Source of the DNA: Jilunia laotingensis
Lineage (GTDB): Bacteria > Bacteroidota > Bacteroidia > Bacteroidales > Bacteroidaceae
DNA: 64,000 nucleotides
Direction: 5' to 3'
Assembly: GCF_014385165.1 (NCBI RefSeq)
Contig: NZ_JACRTF010000001.1
Location: 4,278,001-4,342,000, forward strand
Part shown: positions 26,519 through 35,806 of the stretch, piece by piece
Layout: each line of letters starts with the position of its first letter
Numbering within the stretch: position 1 is the stretch's first letter
Made by a program: the position numbers and the translations under genes
The notes under the pieces: model-generated
What the model was told of the DNA's origin: nothing
The model's input: only the letters and a program-made list of their open reading frames with translations
Databases searched by the model: none

Positions 26519-27141
26519 GTATCCATAGCCTTAAAGAGAGCGTCAAACAAAATCCCAAACTGAAACAATGCTTGCACCGCTTCATCATGCATCCGGTAAA
26601 GACACGTCCCAATTGGTGGATTCGTTTATTCTATTTCACTTACCTAAAACGAGGTAAAGGATCGGTTATATATCGCAGTGTACGAAAAGACCTTCCCCCC
26701 TTTCGTAAGTTTTCGTTGGGTAAATATTCAGTGGTTGAAGATTTTTCGTGCCTGAACAATGCGGTAGGTGATCTGAATATCGGGGATTATACCCGGATCG
26801 GGTTAGGAAATACGATCATCGGACCGGTAAGTATCGGCAATCATGTGAACCTGGCACAAAATGTGACGGTAACCGGACTCAACCACAACTTCGAAGGTGT
26901 AGATAAACGGATAGATCAACAGGGGGTAAGTACCCGGCAAGTGATCATCGAAGATGATGTATGGGTAGGTGCAAATGCTGTCATCCTGCCGGGAGTTACA
27001 CTTGGTAGGCATAGCGTGGTGGCTGCCGGAAGCGTAGTTATCCGTCCGGTTCCTCCTTATACGGTCTGTGCCGGAAGCCCCGCACGAATCATAAAGCGTT
27101 ATAATCCGGAGAATAATCTGTGGGAAAAAGAAAGCAAGTAA
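26515..27141 (+). CDS. Left-handed beta-helix acyltransferase
   Basis: A 208-residue hexapeptide-repeat protein. Repeats such as [30 protein letters not shown], and the acetyl-CoA end [27 protein letters not shown] followed by [15 protein letters not shown], are those of WcaF/CysE-like O-acetyltransferases. The His in [11 protein letters not shown] is the likely catalytic base. It would acetylate a sugar of the polysaccharide started by the upstream genes. It overlaps the upstream gene (ATGA), a sign of coupled translation. It is the last gene of this operon. Confidence 0.88.
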   Translation: MSIHSLKESVKQNPKLKQCLHRFIMHPVKTRPNWWIRLFYFTYLKRGKGSVIYRSVRKDLPPFRKFSLGKYSVVEDFSCLNNAVGDLNIGDYTRIGLGNTIIGPVSIGNHVNLAQNVTVTGLNHNFEGVDKRIDQQGVSTRQVIIEDDVWVGANAVILPGVTLGRHSVVAAGSVVIRPVPPYTVCAGSPARIIKRYNPENNLWEKESK

Positions 27142-27186
27142 CTATATATAATTAAAAAGACTACGTAATATACCTCGTTTAAGGGA

Positions 27187-27217
27187 TTGTGACCACGGGT
27201 CAAATGCCCTATCTTTG
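27187..27217 (+). promoter_or_regulatory. Promoter in a convergent gap (possible small RNA)
   Basis: ATTG near 27186-27189, a 20-base spacer and TATCTTTG at 27210-27217 make a good Bacteroidetes promoter. The nearest downstream frame on this strand is none: the next gene is on the opposite strand. Confidence 0.65.
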
Positions 27218-27222
27218 CAGTA

Positions 27223-27315
27223 TCAGAATTTAATTAATTAGTCATAATTTTATTACGTAGCCACATTTTTAAGTAAAATAGAATCCCGCCGAAGTGATTT
27301 CGTCGGGATTTTGTG
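27223..27315 (+). ncRNA. Possible small RNA, about 90 bases
   Basis: Starting from the promoter at 27187-27217, a transcript would end at the hairpin 27282-27310 with its T-rich tail. No ATG-initiated frame lies within it. The flanking genes are convergent, so it is not a 5' leader. The 10-base inverted repeat CTACGTAATA/TATTACGTAG (27161-27170 and 27251-27260) partly overlaps it. The hairpin may also just terminate the polysaccharide operon. Confidence 0.5.
27282..27315 (+). terminator. Hairpin terminator in the convergent gap
   Basis: AATCCCGCCGAA and TTCGTCGGGATT pair with one mismatch around a GTGA loop, followed by TTGTGTTTTT. Confidence 0.8.
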
Positions 27316-27364
27316 TTTTTAGTTCCTTAAATAAAATCATAACCGGTTTACAGTTAGCCCAGCC

Positions 27365-28438
27365 TTATTTACGCCTGTACCTTTTCAAGCAGATACCGAA
27401 GCAAGCAAGTATAAGCAGCAATGTAACGCCAAATGCCCAATAATTAATCATTTTTGATTCAGCCGTAAGCAAATAATCACCTGTAACAAGACGAAAAGCA
27501 TCCACTCTCCATGCAATGCCATCATCGCTTTGAGAATCCGCATTGGTAGCGATCAATTTTCCGGGCATTGTCAGTTCAAACTTGATGGCATAGTAAAAGA
27601 GTGCTGAGACCTCACTGTCTTTTTCAAACTTTTTGTCCATAGCATCTTTGTTCGAAGCATACAATCCTAAGAAGTACTTTGTACGACACGCCTCATCAAA
27701 CATACTGCAAATGGCCTCCGGACTGCCATCAAAATTCTCATTAGCAGAAAGCACTTTTTTAGATACGGATTCTTTCTGTTTTTCCATACAGTGCAAATAA
27801 GTTGTATCCCCTTGATTTTCTACCAATTGGCTGATAATGCGAAAGCTTATTTCAAACTGGGTACAGTTATACCATTGCCAGAACTTCGATCCTATATCAT
27901 CCAGCTTGTTGTCAAGTTCCATTCCATTCAGACCGGCATAGGCGGCCTCATCTCCACGAAACCAAATCTGTTGTTCCTCCGGTGTCAGAAATTTACTCAA
28001 CGGCACCGGACCTTTGTCGGGAAGTTCATGATAAGTTGCCGTATATTCATAATAGGTATAAAACCATCTGAATTTCTTATCCAACTTTTCATGAGGTACT
28101 ACCAACGGTTTCATGTACTCCTTTCCCGGCAATGTAGAAAAATATTCACCGTTCACTTCGGGAAATCTCTGAGAGGCTATCACATTCAACGGTTCTTCAT
28201 CGCCCCAAAAATTATATTTACGGGTAGAGTCCATATTCACCAGCCGCCATTTGTCATTCAATTGGAATAGAAACGGATTCTGAGACTTGTCACCTGCCCG
28301 GAAGGCAGAATCCCCCAAAGCATATACTTCTCTATGCATACTCCCATCAGCTTCAATCCGGGAACTCATTTTATAATAAGTGCTGCATGAAGTCATCCCA
28401 AGCACCAGAATGACTGCCATAAAAATCTTTGCTTTCAT
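27365..28438 (-). CDS. Lipoprotein with a C-terminal membrane span, ECF operon
   Basis: A 357-residue protein I cannot assign to a family. LVLGMTSC gives a lipobox with Cys near residue 18. The central part is soluble, with many aromatic residues (FRWFYTYYEYTATYHEL, KFWQWYNCTQFEISF). Near the C-terminus (about 330-351) is a clear membrane helix, followed by the positive tail LKRYRRK. Both ends would therefore hold it at a membrane. It is the third gene of a sigma factor operon and starts 13 bases after the second gene, so it may sense or be controlled by envelope state. That is inference. Confidence 0.6.
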   Translation of the reverse strand: MKAKIFMAVILVLGMTSCSTYYKMSSRIEADGSMHREVYALGDSAFRAGDKSQNPFLFQLNDKWRLVNMDSTRKYNFWGDEEPLNVIASQRFPEVNGEYFSTLPGKEYMKPLVVPHEKLDKKFRWFYTYYEYTATYHELPDKGPVPLSKFLTPEEQQIWFRGDEAAYAGLNGMELDNKLDDIGSKFWQWYNCTQFEISFRIISQLVENQGDTTYLHCMEKQKESVSKKVLSANENFDGSPEAICSMFDEACRTKYFLGLYASNKDAMDKKFEKDSEVSALFYYAIKFELTMPGKLIATNADSQSDDGIAWRVDAFRLVTGDYLLTAESKMINYWAFGVTLLLILACFGICLKRYRRK

Positions 28439-28451
28439 AATAAATTCTTTT

Positions 28452-28859
28452 TTAGCGGTTTTTCTTCAATATATCCGATATTCGCTCCTGCTTTATTTGC
28501 CGGAGTTGTGCATAATAGGAAGACAAAAATGCCCCTTTTTCCATTGCTTTCATCTCTTCCCAGTTTTCAGGCAAAGAAGAGTATGAATTATTCTGCCAGT
28601 ATTCACATTGCTTTTCTTCTTTTACCTGATAAGAGGATGGAGCAATAACCGTTTCATTGATAAACAGACACAACAATAAGGTTGCCGCCACGCCTGACAT
28701 CCATGTGCCAACCAAAATTTTTCTCTGTTTCTTTGCACTTCTAATCCGGGAAACCCTTTTCAGAATCAAATCTGTCAATTCATTCGGATTTTCCAATACA
28801 GGTTGTCTACTCTTGACTGCAGACAGCCACTTTTCGTAATCTTTATCTTCATGTTTCAT
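28452..28859 (-). CDS. Probable membrane anti-sigma factor
   Basis: A 135-residue protein with an N-terminal soluble part of about 45 residues, one membrane span (ILVGTWMSGVAATLLLCLFI, about 48-67) and a charged C-terminal part. Position and topology, directly overlapping the ECF sigma gene (ATGA), fit an anti-sigma factor, but no zinc-binding HxxxCxxC motif is present. The assignment rests on context and topology, not on a family match. Confidence 0.55.
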   Translation of the reverse strand: MKHEDKDYEKWLSAVKSRQPVLENPNELTDLILKRVSRIRSAKKQRKILVGTWMSGVAATLLLCLFINETVIAPSSYQVKEEKQCEYWQNNSYSSLPENWEEMKAMEKGAFLSSYYAQLRQIKQERISDILKKNR

Positions 28860-29419
28860 AAGTCGGGATCTATTTTATTCATTGTATTACGTATATTCTT
28901 ACGCGCAAGATAGAGTGTATTCTTTATTTTTTCAGGCGATAGTCCGGTGATAACCTGCACTTCTGCCATGTCCAGTTCTTCCACGTCCCTCAACATAAAA
29001 ACCAGTCTTTGTTGAGCCGACAAATCATTGGTATATTGCATGATCAACTCTTTTAGTTGCCTGTTCGAAAAAGATATTTCTATATTTTCTGCAGATGGAA
29101 TATCCATGGAGCCGACATAATCAGTTTCATTGTCCAAAGGAGCGTGACGAATAGACCGTAAACGATCATAGCATGTATTGCAAGCTATTTTGTAAATCCA
29201 GGTAGAAAAACGGCTCCCACCATTATAGGAATTCAATCCTAACCATATTTTAACAAAGGTTTCCTGTACCATATCCTTTGCTTCATCTTCATCGCAAAGC
29301 AAGCGGAAAGCCACCCTGTATATCATCGGTTGGAATTCGGAGACCAGCAATGCGAATGCCTCCATGTCGTCCTTTTGGCATTTGCCAACCAGTTCCTGTA
29401 TTTTCTCCTGATTTATCAT
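28856..29419 (-). CDS. ECF-type RNA polymerase sigma factor
   Basis: A 187-residue sigma-70 family protein. Region 2 is seen in FQPMIYRVAFRLLCDEDEAKDMVQETFVKIWLGL and STWIYKIACNTCYDRLR; region 4 in LSAQQRLVFMLRDVEELDMAEVQVITGLSPEKIKNTLYLARKNIR. It directs RNA polymerase to a dedicated promoter set, probably in answer to an envelope signal passed on by the membrane protein encoded next. A -7 element lies 66 bases upstream. Confidence 0.93.
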   Translation of the reverse strand: MINQEKIQELVGKCQKDDMEAFALLVSEFQPMIYRVAFRLLCDEDEAKDMVQETFVKIWLGLNSYNGGSRFSTWIYKIACNTCYDRLRSIRHAPLDNETDYVGSMDIPSAENIEISFSNRQLKELIMQYTNDLSAQQRLVFMLRDVEELDMAEVQVITGLSPEKIKNTLYLARKNIRNTMNKIDPDL

Positions 29420-29484
29420 TGTCTATAACTTCCTTGTTTATTATATGATACGTAAATAGTTGCTCCCGGTCGATTGTAAATTGC

Positions 29485-29513
29485 CAAATATAACAAAAAA
29501 ATCCCCGAACAAA
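29485..29513 (-). promoter_or_regulatory. Promoter of the ECF sigma operon
   Basis: Minus-strand TATATTTG (29485-29492) with an upstream TTTG at 29510-29513, spaced by 17 bases. The -33 box lies inside the terminator hairpin of the preceding gene. Confidence 0.55.
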
Positions 29514-29526
29514 GCATTGTCCGGGG
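29494..29526 (-). terminator. Terminator of the small stress-protein genes
   Basis: On the minus strand CCCCGGAC pairs with GTTCGGGG (29503-29526, one G-U pair) and is followed by a run of seven T. Confidence 0.82.
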
Positions 29527-29551
29527 AGAAGATATATATAAAAAGGTAGGC

Positions 29552-29815
29552 TTATTGGCCTACCTCACTCAGTTTCTCTTTCACGTCATTAGCCTTTTCA
29601 GCTACTTTCCCTGCCACTTTCGTACCAACCTTAACGGCTTTTGTTTTGGCATCTTCCATAGCAGCTTCAGCATCTACTTCAATTTCGTGAAGAGCATTAA
29701 ATACATCACATTTTAGTTTCTTGGCTCTCGCTGTGCGCGAAAAATGATAAGCCAGCGCACCGATAGCAGAACCGATTCCGAGTCCTACTAAGAATTTAGC
29801 ATTTCCACATCCCAT
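29552..29815 (-). CDS. Small YtxH-like protein
   Basis: The ATG at 29815 gives 87 residues (MGCGNAKFLVGLGIGSAIG); an upstream TTG could add two codons. A glycine-rich hydrophobic helix (residues 8-25) is followed by a long Ala/Lys/Glu-rich amphipathic helix (AMEDAKTKAVKVGTKVAGKVAEKANDVKEKL). This layout is shared with YtxH-like and other stress-related coiled proteins. No defined function. It is probably cotranscribed with the upstream GlsB-like gene. Confidence 0.7.
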   Translation of the reverse strand: MGCGNAKFLVGLGIGSAIGALAYHFSRTARAKKLKCDVFNALHEIEVDAEAAMEDAKTKAVKVGTKVAGKVAEKANDVKEKLSEVGQ

Positions 29816-29872
29816 AATCAAATAATTTATATATTGGTTAATAAAACAAATACGACTCTCCTACTGCCTCCA

Positions 29873-30115
29873 TCAAGGTCGGCTGAACAAGGAAGCAATC
29901 CATAAAAAGAGAACGGCTCCTACTACAGAAGTAATCAAACTTCCGATAATACCCGTGGCAGCAAGGCCGAACAGAGAGAATACCCAACCGCCCAACACTC
30001 CACCGATGATTCCCAATACAAGATTCACAAGCAGCCCAAAGCCACCGCCTCTTATTATCTTGCCGGCTACGTAACCGGCTACTATACCTATCAGAATATA
30101 CCAGATAAAATTCAT
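29873..30115 (-). CDS. GlsB/YeaQ/YmgE family membrane protein
   Basis: An 80-residue protein with three short hydrophobic segments and glycine-rich turns (GIVAGYVAGKIIRGGGFGLLVNLVLGIIGGVLGGWVFSLFG), the hallmark of the transglycosylase-associated/GlsB family. These small inner-membrane proteins are often induced by stress; their mechanism is unknown. It lies 57 bases upstream of the YtxH-like gene on the same strand. Confidence 0.88.
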   Translation of the reverse strand: MNFIWYILIGIVAGYVAGKIIRGGGFGLLVNLVLGIIGGVLGGWVFSLFGLAATGIIGSLITSVVGAVLFLWIASLFSRP

Positions 30116-30356
30116 ACTATCCGTTTTTATTGTTTGCGATAAAAACAGATACTCTTTGGGAAAGGTTCGCAGAAAGAATGAGGAATTAACGAGAATTTAG
30201 GTTATAGTGCAAAGTATCACATGCCTGGTAGATGATATATAAAATACTTAGCACAGAGCGTGTCAACATATTTCAAGTCTAGGCATCCATGTAACGGCAT
30301 CAAACGGTAATTGCTAAACAACTGATAATCAAAGCAAGAAACACCCATATTCTACC

Positions 30357-30432
30357 TCGGTGATGAACGGCCCCTTCATCGGTGATGAAGGGGCCGTTCA
30401 TCACCGACCAACAAGGTGTTCATCGGTGAGGT
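30357..30432. repeat. Long perfect hairpin with TTCATCGGTGATGAA core
   Basis: Arms at 30357-30379 and 30385-30407 are perfectly complementary over 23 bases with a 5-base loop. The sequence TTCATCGGTGA recurs a third time at about 30418-30430. No U run follows on either strand. The core resembles the repeat unit at 11245-11411. The rest of the 30116-30507 gap shows no gene. Confidence 0.85.
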
Positions 30433-30507
30433 CGAAGCTCTACAGTCGGAAGGTATATTTATGTAAGAAGTTTTCTCCTAATTGCACCGACTGCTCAGAA
30501 GCAAGGA

Positions 30508-32127
<1,620 letters not shown>

Positions 32128-32158
32128 CTATATTTACGATTTAAAAATAAACAGGGCG

Positions 32159-32166
32159 CAAAGATA
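32159..32166 (-). promoter_or_regulatory. -7 element of the ABC-F gene
   Basis: Minus-strand TATCTTTG fits TAnnTTTG, 35 bases before the start codon. Confidence 0.55.
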
Positions 32167-32200
32167 CGCATTTTTAATGAATAACATACTATGCACGTTG

Positions 32201-32230
32201 TGTCAATCTGACATAAAAACATTACCTTTG
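32201..32230 (+). promoter_or_regulatory. grpE-dnaJ promoter with TGTCA-N3-TGACA inverted repeat
   Basis: TACCTTTG at 32223-32230 fits TAnnTTTG. Nine bases upstream is the perfect repeat TGTCAATCTGACA (32201-32213), inside the spacer where a regulator or an alternative sigma contact could act. No CIRCE element was found. The leader to the grpE ATG is about 110 bases. Confidence 0.6.
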
Positions 32231-32347
32231 CAACGTTTTTTGGCATATAAGACAGATTGGCAGAGTTTTTGCAGGGAAGCAATCATATTGAAACGTCTTG
32301 TTGACATGAAACTGAATCCATTTATTAAGAACAAAAAATATAAAGAT

Positions 32348-32929
32348 ATGAATCCGAAAGAAAAAGCTAAAGAAAAAGAGGTAAAAGCTAAAGCAACAGA
32401 GAACTTGAAAGAGGAAAAAGAATCGAAAGAAAACCCTGTTGAAGAAACAGCGCCCCTTGCTGAAGAGAATGAACTCGAAAAACAATTGGAAGAAGCCAAT
32501 GCAACCATCGAAGATCAGAAGGATAAATATCTTCGTTTGTCGGCCGAATTTGACAACTATCGTAAACGTACGATGAAAGAAAAGGCCGAACTGATCCTGA
32601 ATGGGGGTGAAAAGAGTTTAAGCAGTATCCTTCCCGTTGTTGATGATCTGGAACGCGCGCTTCAGACCATGGAGAAAGCTACGGACGTGGCTGCAGTGAA
32701 AGAAGGCGTTGAACTCATTTACAACAAATTCATTGCTGTATTGAACCAAAATGGCGTGAAAATAATCGAAACCAAAGATCAAGCTTTGGACACCGATTAT
32801 CATGAAGCCATCGCAGTAGTCCCCGCTCCGTCAGAAAAACAAAAAGGAAAGATTCTGGACTGTGTTCAGACGGGTTACACACTGAACGATAAAGTACTGC
32901 GCCACGCCAAAGTGGTAGTTGGAGAATAA
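32348..32929 (+). CDS. grpE: Nucleotide exchange factor GrpE
   Basis: The ATG at 32348 ([15 protein letters not shown]) gives 193 residues; an upstream extension through the promoter is rejected. After a highly charged, disordered N-terminus of 60 residues comes the long coiled coil ([37 protein letters not shown]) and the beta domain ending in [19 protein letters not shown]. It releases ADP from DnaK in the Hsp70 cycle. dnaJ follows eight bases later; dnaK is elsewhere. Confidence 0.96.
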   Translation: MNPKEKAKEKEVKAKATENLKEEKESKENPVEETAPLAEENELEKQLEEANATIEDQKDKYLRLSAEFDNYRKRTMKEKAELILNGGEKSLSSILPVVDDLERALQTMEKATDVAAVKEGVELIYNKFIAVLNQNGVKIIETKDQALDTDYHEAIAVVPAPSEKQKGKILDCVQTGYTLNDKVLRHAKVVVGE

Positions 32930-32937
32930 AAAAACAT

Positions 32938-34122
32938 ATGGAAAAGAGAGACTACTATGAAGTGCTGGAGGTGACAAAGACCGCAACAGCAGAAGAAATA
33001 AAGAAAGCATACCGAAAAAAAGCCATCCAATATCACCCGGATAAGAATCCGGGTGATAAAATGGCAGAAGAAAAATTTAAGGAAGCAGCCGAAGCTTACG
33101 ATGTACTGAGCAACCCGGACAAGCGTGCCCGGTATGATCAGTTCGGCCATGCCGGTATGGGAGGAGCAGCCGGAAACGGTGGTCCGTTCGGAGGATTTGG
33201 CGGAAGTATGTCCATGGATGACATATTCTCCATGTTCGGTGACATCTTCGGTGGCCGCGGAGGCGGTGGTTTCGGAGGTGGTTTTGGCGGTTTCAGCGGA
33301 TTCGGTGGAGGCGGTGGCCAACAACAAAGACGTTACCGGGGTTCCGATCTCCGGGTAAAAGTGAAATTAAACTTGAAGGAAATCTCCACAGGCGTAGAAA
33401 AGAAATTCAAACTGAAGAAATATGTATCGTGTACACATTGTCACGGTACGGGTGCCGAAGGAGACGGTGGATCGGAAACTTGTCCTACCTGTAAAGGAAG
33501 CGGGTCGGTCATTCGTAACCAACAAACCATATTAGGTACGATGCAGACACGTACCACCTGTCCGACCTGTAACGGTGAGGGAAAAATCATAAAGAATAAA
33601 TGCAAAGAATGTGGTGGTGACGGGATAGTATACGGTGAAGAAGTGGTAACGGTAAAAATTCCGGCCGGTGTAGCCGAGGGTATGCAACTCTCCATGAGTG
33701 GCAAAGGTAATGCAGGAAAACACAATGGCGTTCCCGGTGACCTTTTGATCCTTGTGGAAGAAGAGTCACATCCCGAACTGATCCGTGACGAAAACGATTT
33801 GATATACAATCTGCTCCTCAGCTTCCCTGCGGCTGCCTTGGGCGGTGCGGTAGAAATACCTACCATTGATGGTAAAGTTAAAGTTAAGATTGACTCAGGA
33901 ACTCAGCCGGGCAAAGTCCTTCGCTTGCGAGGCAAAGGACTGCCGAATGTCAATGGATACGGAACCGGAGATTTATTAGTAAATGTCAGTGTATACGTTC
34001 CGGAAGCATTGAATAAAGAAGAGAAGAATATTCTTGAAAAGTTGGATGGTTCTGACAATTTTAAGCCAAACACATCGATCAAAGATAAAATATTCAAGAA
34101 ATTCAAAAGTTTCTTTGACTAA
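32938..34122 (+). CDS. dnaJ: Chaperone DnaJ
   Basis: A 394-residue Hsp40 of the full type. The J domain carries the HPD loop (YHPDKNPGD, about residue 33). A Gly/Phe-rich stretch (about 75-130) follows, then four zinc motifs ([32 protein letters not shown]) and the C-terminal substrate-binding domains. It delivers unfolded proteins to DnaK and stimulates its ATPase. It is paired with grpE, under the promoter at 32201-32230. Confidence 0.97.
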   Translation: MEKRDYYEVLEVTKTATAEEIKKAYRKKAIQYHPDKNPGDKMAEEKFKEAAEAYDVLSNPDKRARYDQFGHAGMGGAAGNGGPFGGFGGSMSMDDIFSMFGDIFGGRGGGGFGGGFGGFSGFGGGGGQQQRRYRGSDLRVKVKLNLKEISTGVEKKFKLKKYVSCTHCHGTGAEGDGGSETCPTCKGSGSVIRNQQTILGTMQTRTTCPTCNGEGKIIKNKCKECGGDGIVYGEEVVTVKIPAGVAEGMQLSMSGKGNAGKHNGVPGDLLILVEEESHPELIRDENDLIYNLLLSFPAAALGGAVEIPTIDGKVKVKIDSGTQPGKVLRLRGKGLPNVNGYGTGDLLVNVSVYVPEALNKEEKNILEKLDGSDNFKPNTSIKDKIFKKFKSFFD

Positions 34123-34125
34123 AGC

Positions 34126-34156
34126 AAGCCCGGTGCCATACCGGGCTTTTGTTTTT
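34126..34156 (+). terminator. Terminator of grpE-dnaJ
   Basis: AAGCCCGGT (34126-34134) and ACCGGGCTT (34140-34148) form a 9-base stem with a 5-base loop and a T-rich tail that runs to the stop of the convergent SusD gene. Confidence 0.9.
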
Positions 34157-35799
34157 CATTTATATCCAGGATTCTGAGTTAAAGCCGGATTCATGCGTAT
34201 TATATTATCCGGGATAGGAAAAACAGTCGTATAACCATTCTCTTCACCCGGAAGTTGAGGACGGCTATTATAAGCGTGGGTGAAACGTCCGAACCGGATT
34301 AGGTCTTGTCTCCGCCATCCTTCCCAAGCAAGTTCCATTTGTCGTTCCGCCAAAATGTTTTCCAAGGTAGCTTCCCGGTAAGGGGCATGAACACGGGAAC
34401 GAACTTGATGTAATTCAGCATTACCATCTTCACCATTTCTCACTTTTGCTTCACACTTCATCAGCAAAACATCGGCATATCGATAGAGAACAATATCATT
34501 TTCCATCAATTTACCATCTTTGGTGGCTGTCTCATCAATGGCATATTTCTTCATACGCGCACCTGCCGTCTTTTCATAGGGAGTATTCGACACGTCAAGA
34601 GCAACTTCCCAGGGAAGATATTCCAATACCGTACCATCATCCATTCTTACAATTTTTCCTTTCAGATCGTAAACGACTCCTGCGAAATAACACATATCAA
34701 AACGCGGATCTACCTCATCCGTACCGTAAGCAAATGTCTGAAGTACCTCAAGAGTCGCACTCGAACCGTTTTCTCCTCCCAATCCGTAAGCCTTGGCATG
34801 GTTGTAATGACGGGAACGGAACAGGTACTGCATCTGGTTGGTATACAGATTCTTATTCATAGGTATCACGAATATATTTTCAATAGAAGCTTCATTGAAT
34901 ACAGCAAAATTTGTTGTGTAATCGTCTTCCAAACGGTATCCGGTTTGGGTAACGGAATCACAATAAGCTTCAACGGTTTGCCAAGCGTTCAATGACTTAC
35001 CTCCAACGGTAAAATAAATATTTTTACCTTCCGGAAAGTCCATGTCCGTCCAATCATCATCCATATAAATTTCACTATTCAACACCAGCTTTGCCAGCAA
35101 GAAATAGGCGACCGGGCGTGTAATGCGACCATAATAACTACCGGGCAGGTTGCTATGAGAAGTATTCAAGAGGGGGGCAGATTCTTGCAATTCACGAAAC
35201 ACAAATTTGAATAATTCCGATCGTGACCGTTGTACGACCTCCTTCATGGGCATCGAAGACGAAAGCACCAACGGCACACGGCCAAAAAGATCAAGAAGAT
35301 GATAATAATAGAGCGCCCTGAAAGCACGCACCTCCGAACGGTAAGCATCCAATTCCGGAAAATCACCATGAGTCTTTTTATAAAGCTCTATTTTTTCAAG
35401 TGACTTGTTACTAAGCAAAATCACTTTATATAAATATTCCCACGTAGCCTGTATGGCATCATTGTTGACACCCCATCGGTGGAGAAAAAGCCCTTGCCAA
35501 AATCCACCGTCATACCAATCTCCACCGCGGGTAGGCATTATCGCCTCATCAGTAGTAAATGTATTGAGATCATAAATGCCTCGTCCCGTACCTTGCAATC
35601 CCTGACTGTCACTACACCCACCGATATTATTGTACAATGTGGCCACCGTATTAAGGTAAAGATCGGAAAGATTATCGAATGCTTCTTCTTCATAGATCTT
35701 ATCCCGTGGCTCCTCCCGAAGAAAGTCATCACAGGAAGTTTGGATTATAAAAAGAGCAATCCACATTATTATATATGCTGCCGAACGTTTCATAGTCAT
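34156..35799 (-). CDS. SusD/RagB family outer-membrane lipoprotein
   Basis: Start taken at the ATG at 35799 (MTMKRSAAYI; the ATG at 35793 is equally good), giving 547 residues; the longer open frame overlaps the SusC gene. The lipobox IIQTSC places lipidation near residue 23. YYHLLDLFGRVPLVLS, the TPR-like helices and the C-terminal segment ERQMELAWEGWRRQDLIRFGRF are standard SusD signatures. With the SusC protein it forms a bed-bin pair on the cell surface that binds a glycan and closes over the channel. Its neighbours point to sialic acid or sialo-oligosaccharides as ligand, corresponding to NanU of B. fragilis by position; that is inference. Confidence 0.9.
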   Translation of the reverse strand: MTMKRSAAYIIMWIALFIIQTSCDDFLREEPRDKIYEEEAFDNLSDLYLNTVATLYNNIGGCSDSQGLQGTGRGIYDLNTFTTDEAIMPTRGGDWYDGGFWQGLFLHRWGVNNDAIQATWEYLYKVILLSNKSLEKIELYKKTHGDFPELDAYRSEVRAFRALYYYHLLDLFGRVPLVLSSSMPMKEVVQRSRSELFKFVFRELQESAPLLNTSHSNLPGSYYGRITRPVAYFLLAKLVLNSEIYMDDDWTDMDFPEGKNIYFTVGGKSLNAWQTVEAYCDSVTQTGYRLEDDYTTNFAVFNEASIENIFVIPMNKNLYTNQMQYLFRSRHYNHAKAYGLGGENGSSATLEVLQTFAYGTDEVDPRFDMCYFAGVVYDLKGKIVRMDDGTVLEYLPWEVALDVSNTPYEKTAGARMKKYAIDETATKDGKLMENDIVLYRYADVLLMKCEAKVRNGEDGNAELHQVRSRVHAPYREATLENILAERQMELAWEGWRRQDLIRFGRFTHAYNSRPQLPGEENGYTTVFPIPDNIIRMNPALTQNPGYK

Positions 35800-35806
35800 T
35801 TCATTT

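Noticed and set aside
27161..27260. Invertible promoter between CTACGTAATA repeats
   Set aside because: The repeat is only 10 bases and partly palindromic, and neither orientation would drive a gene start.
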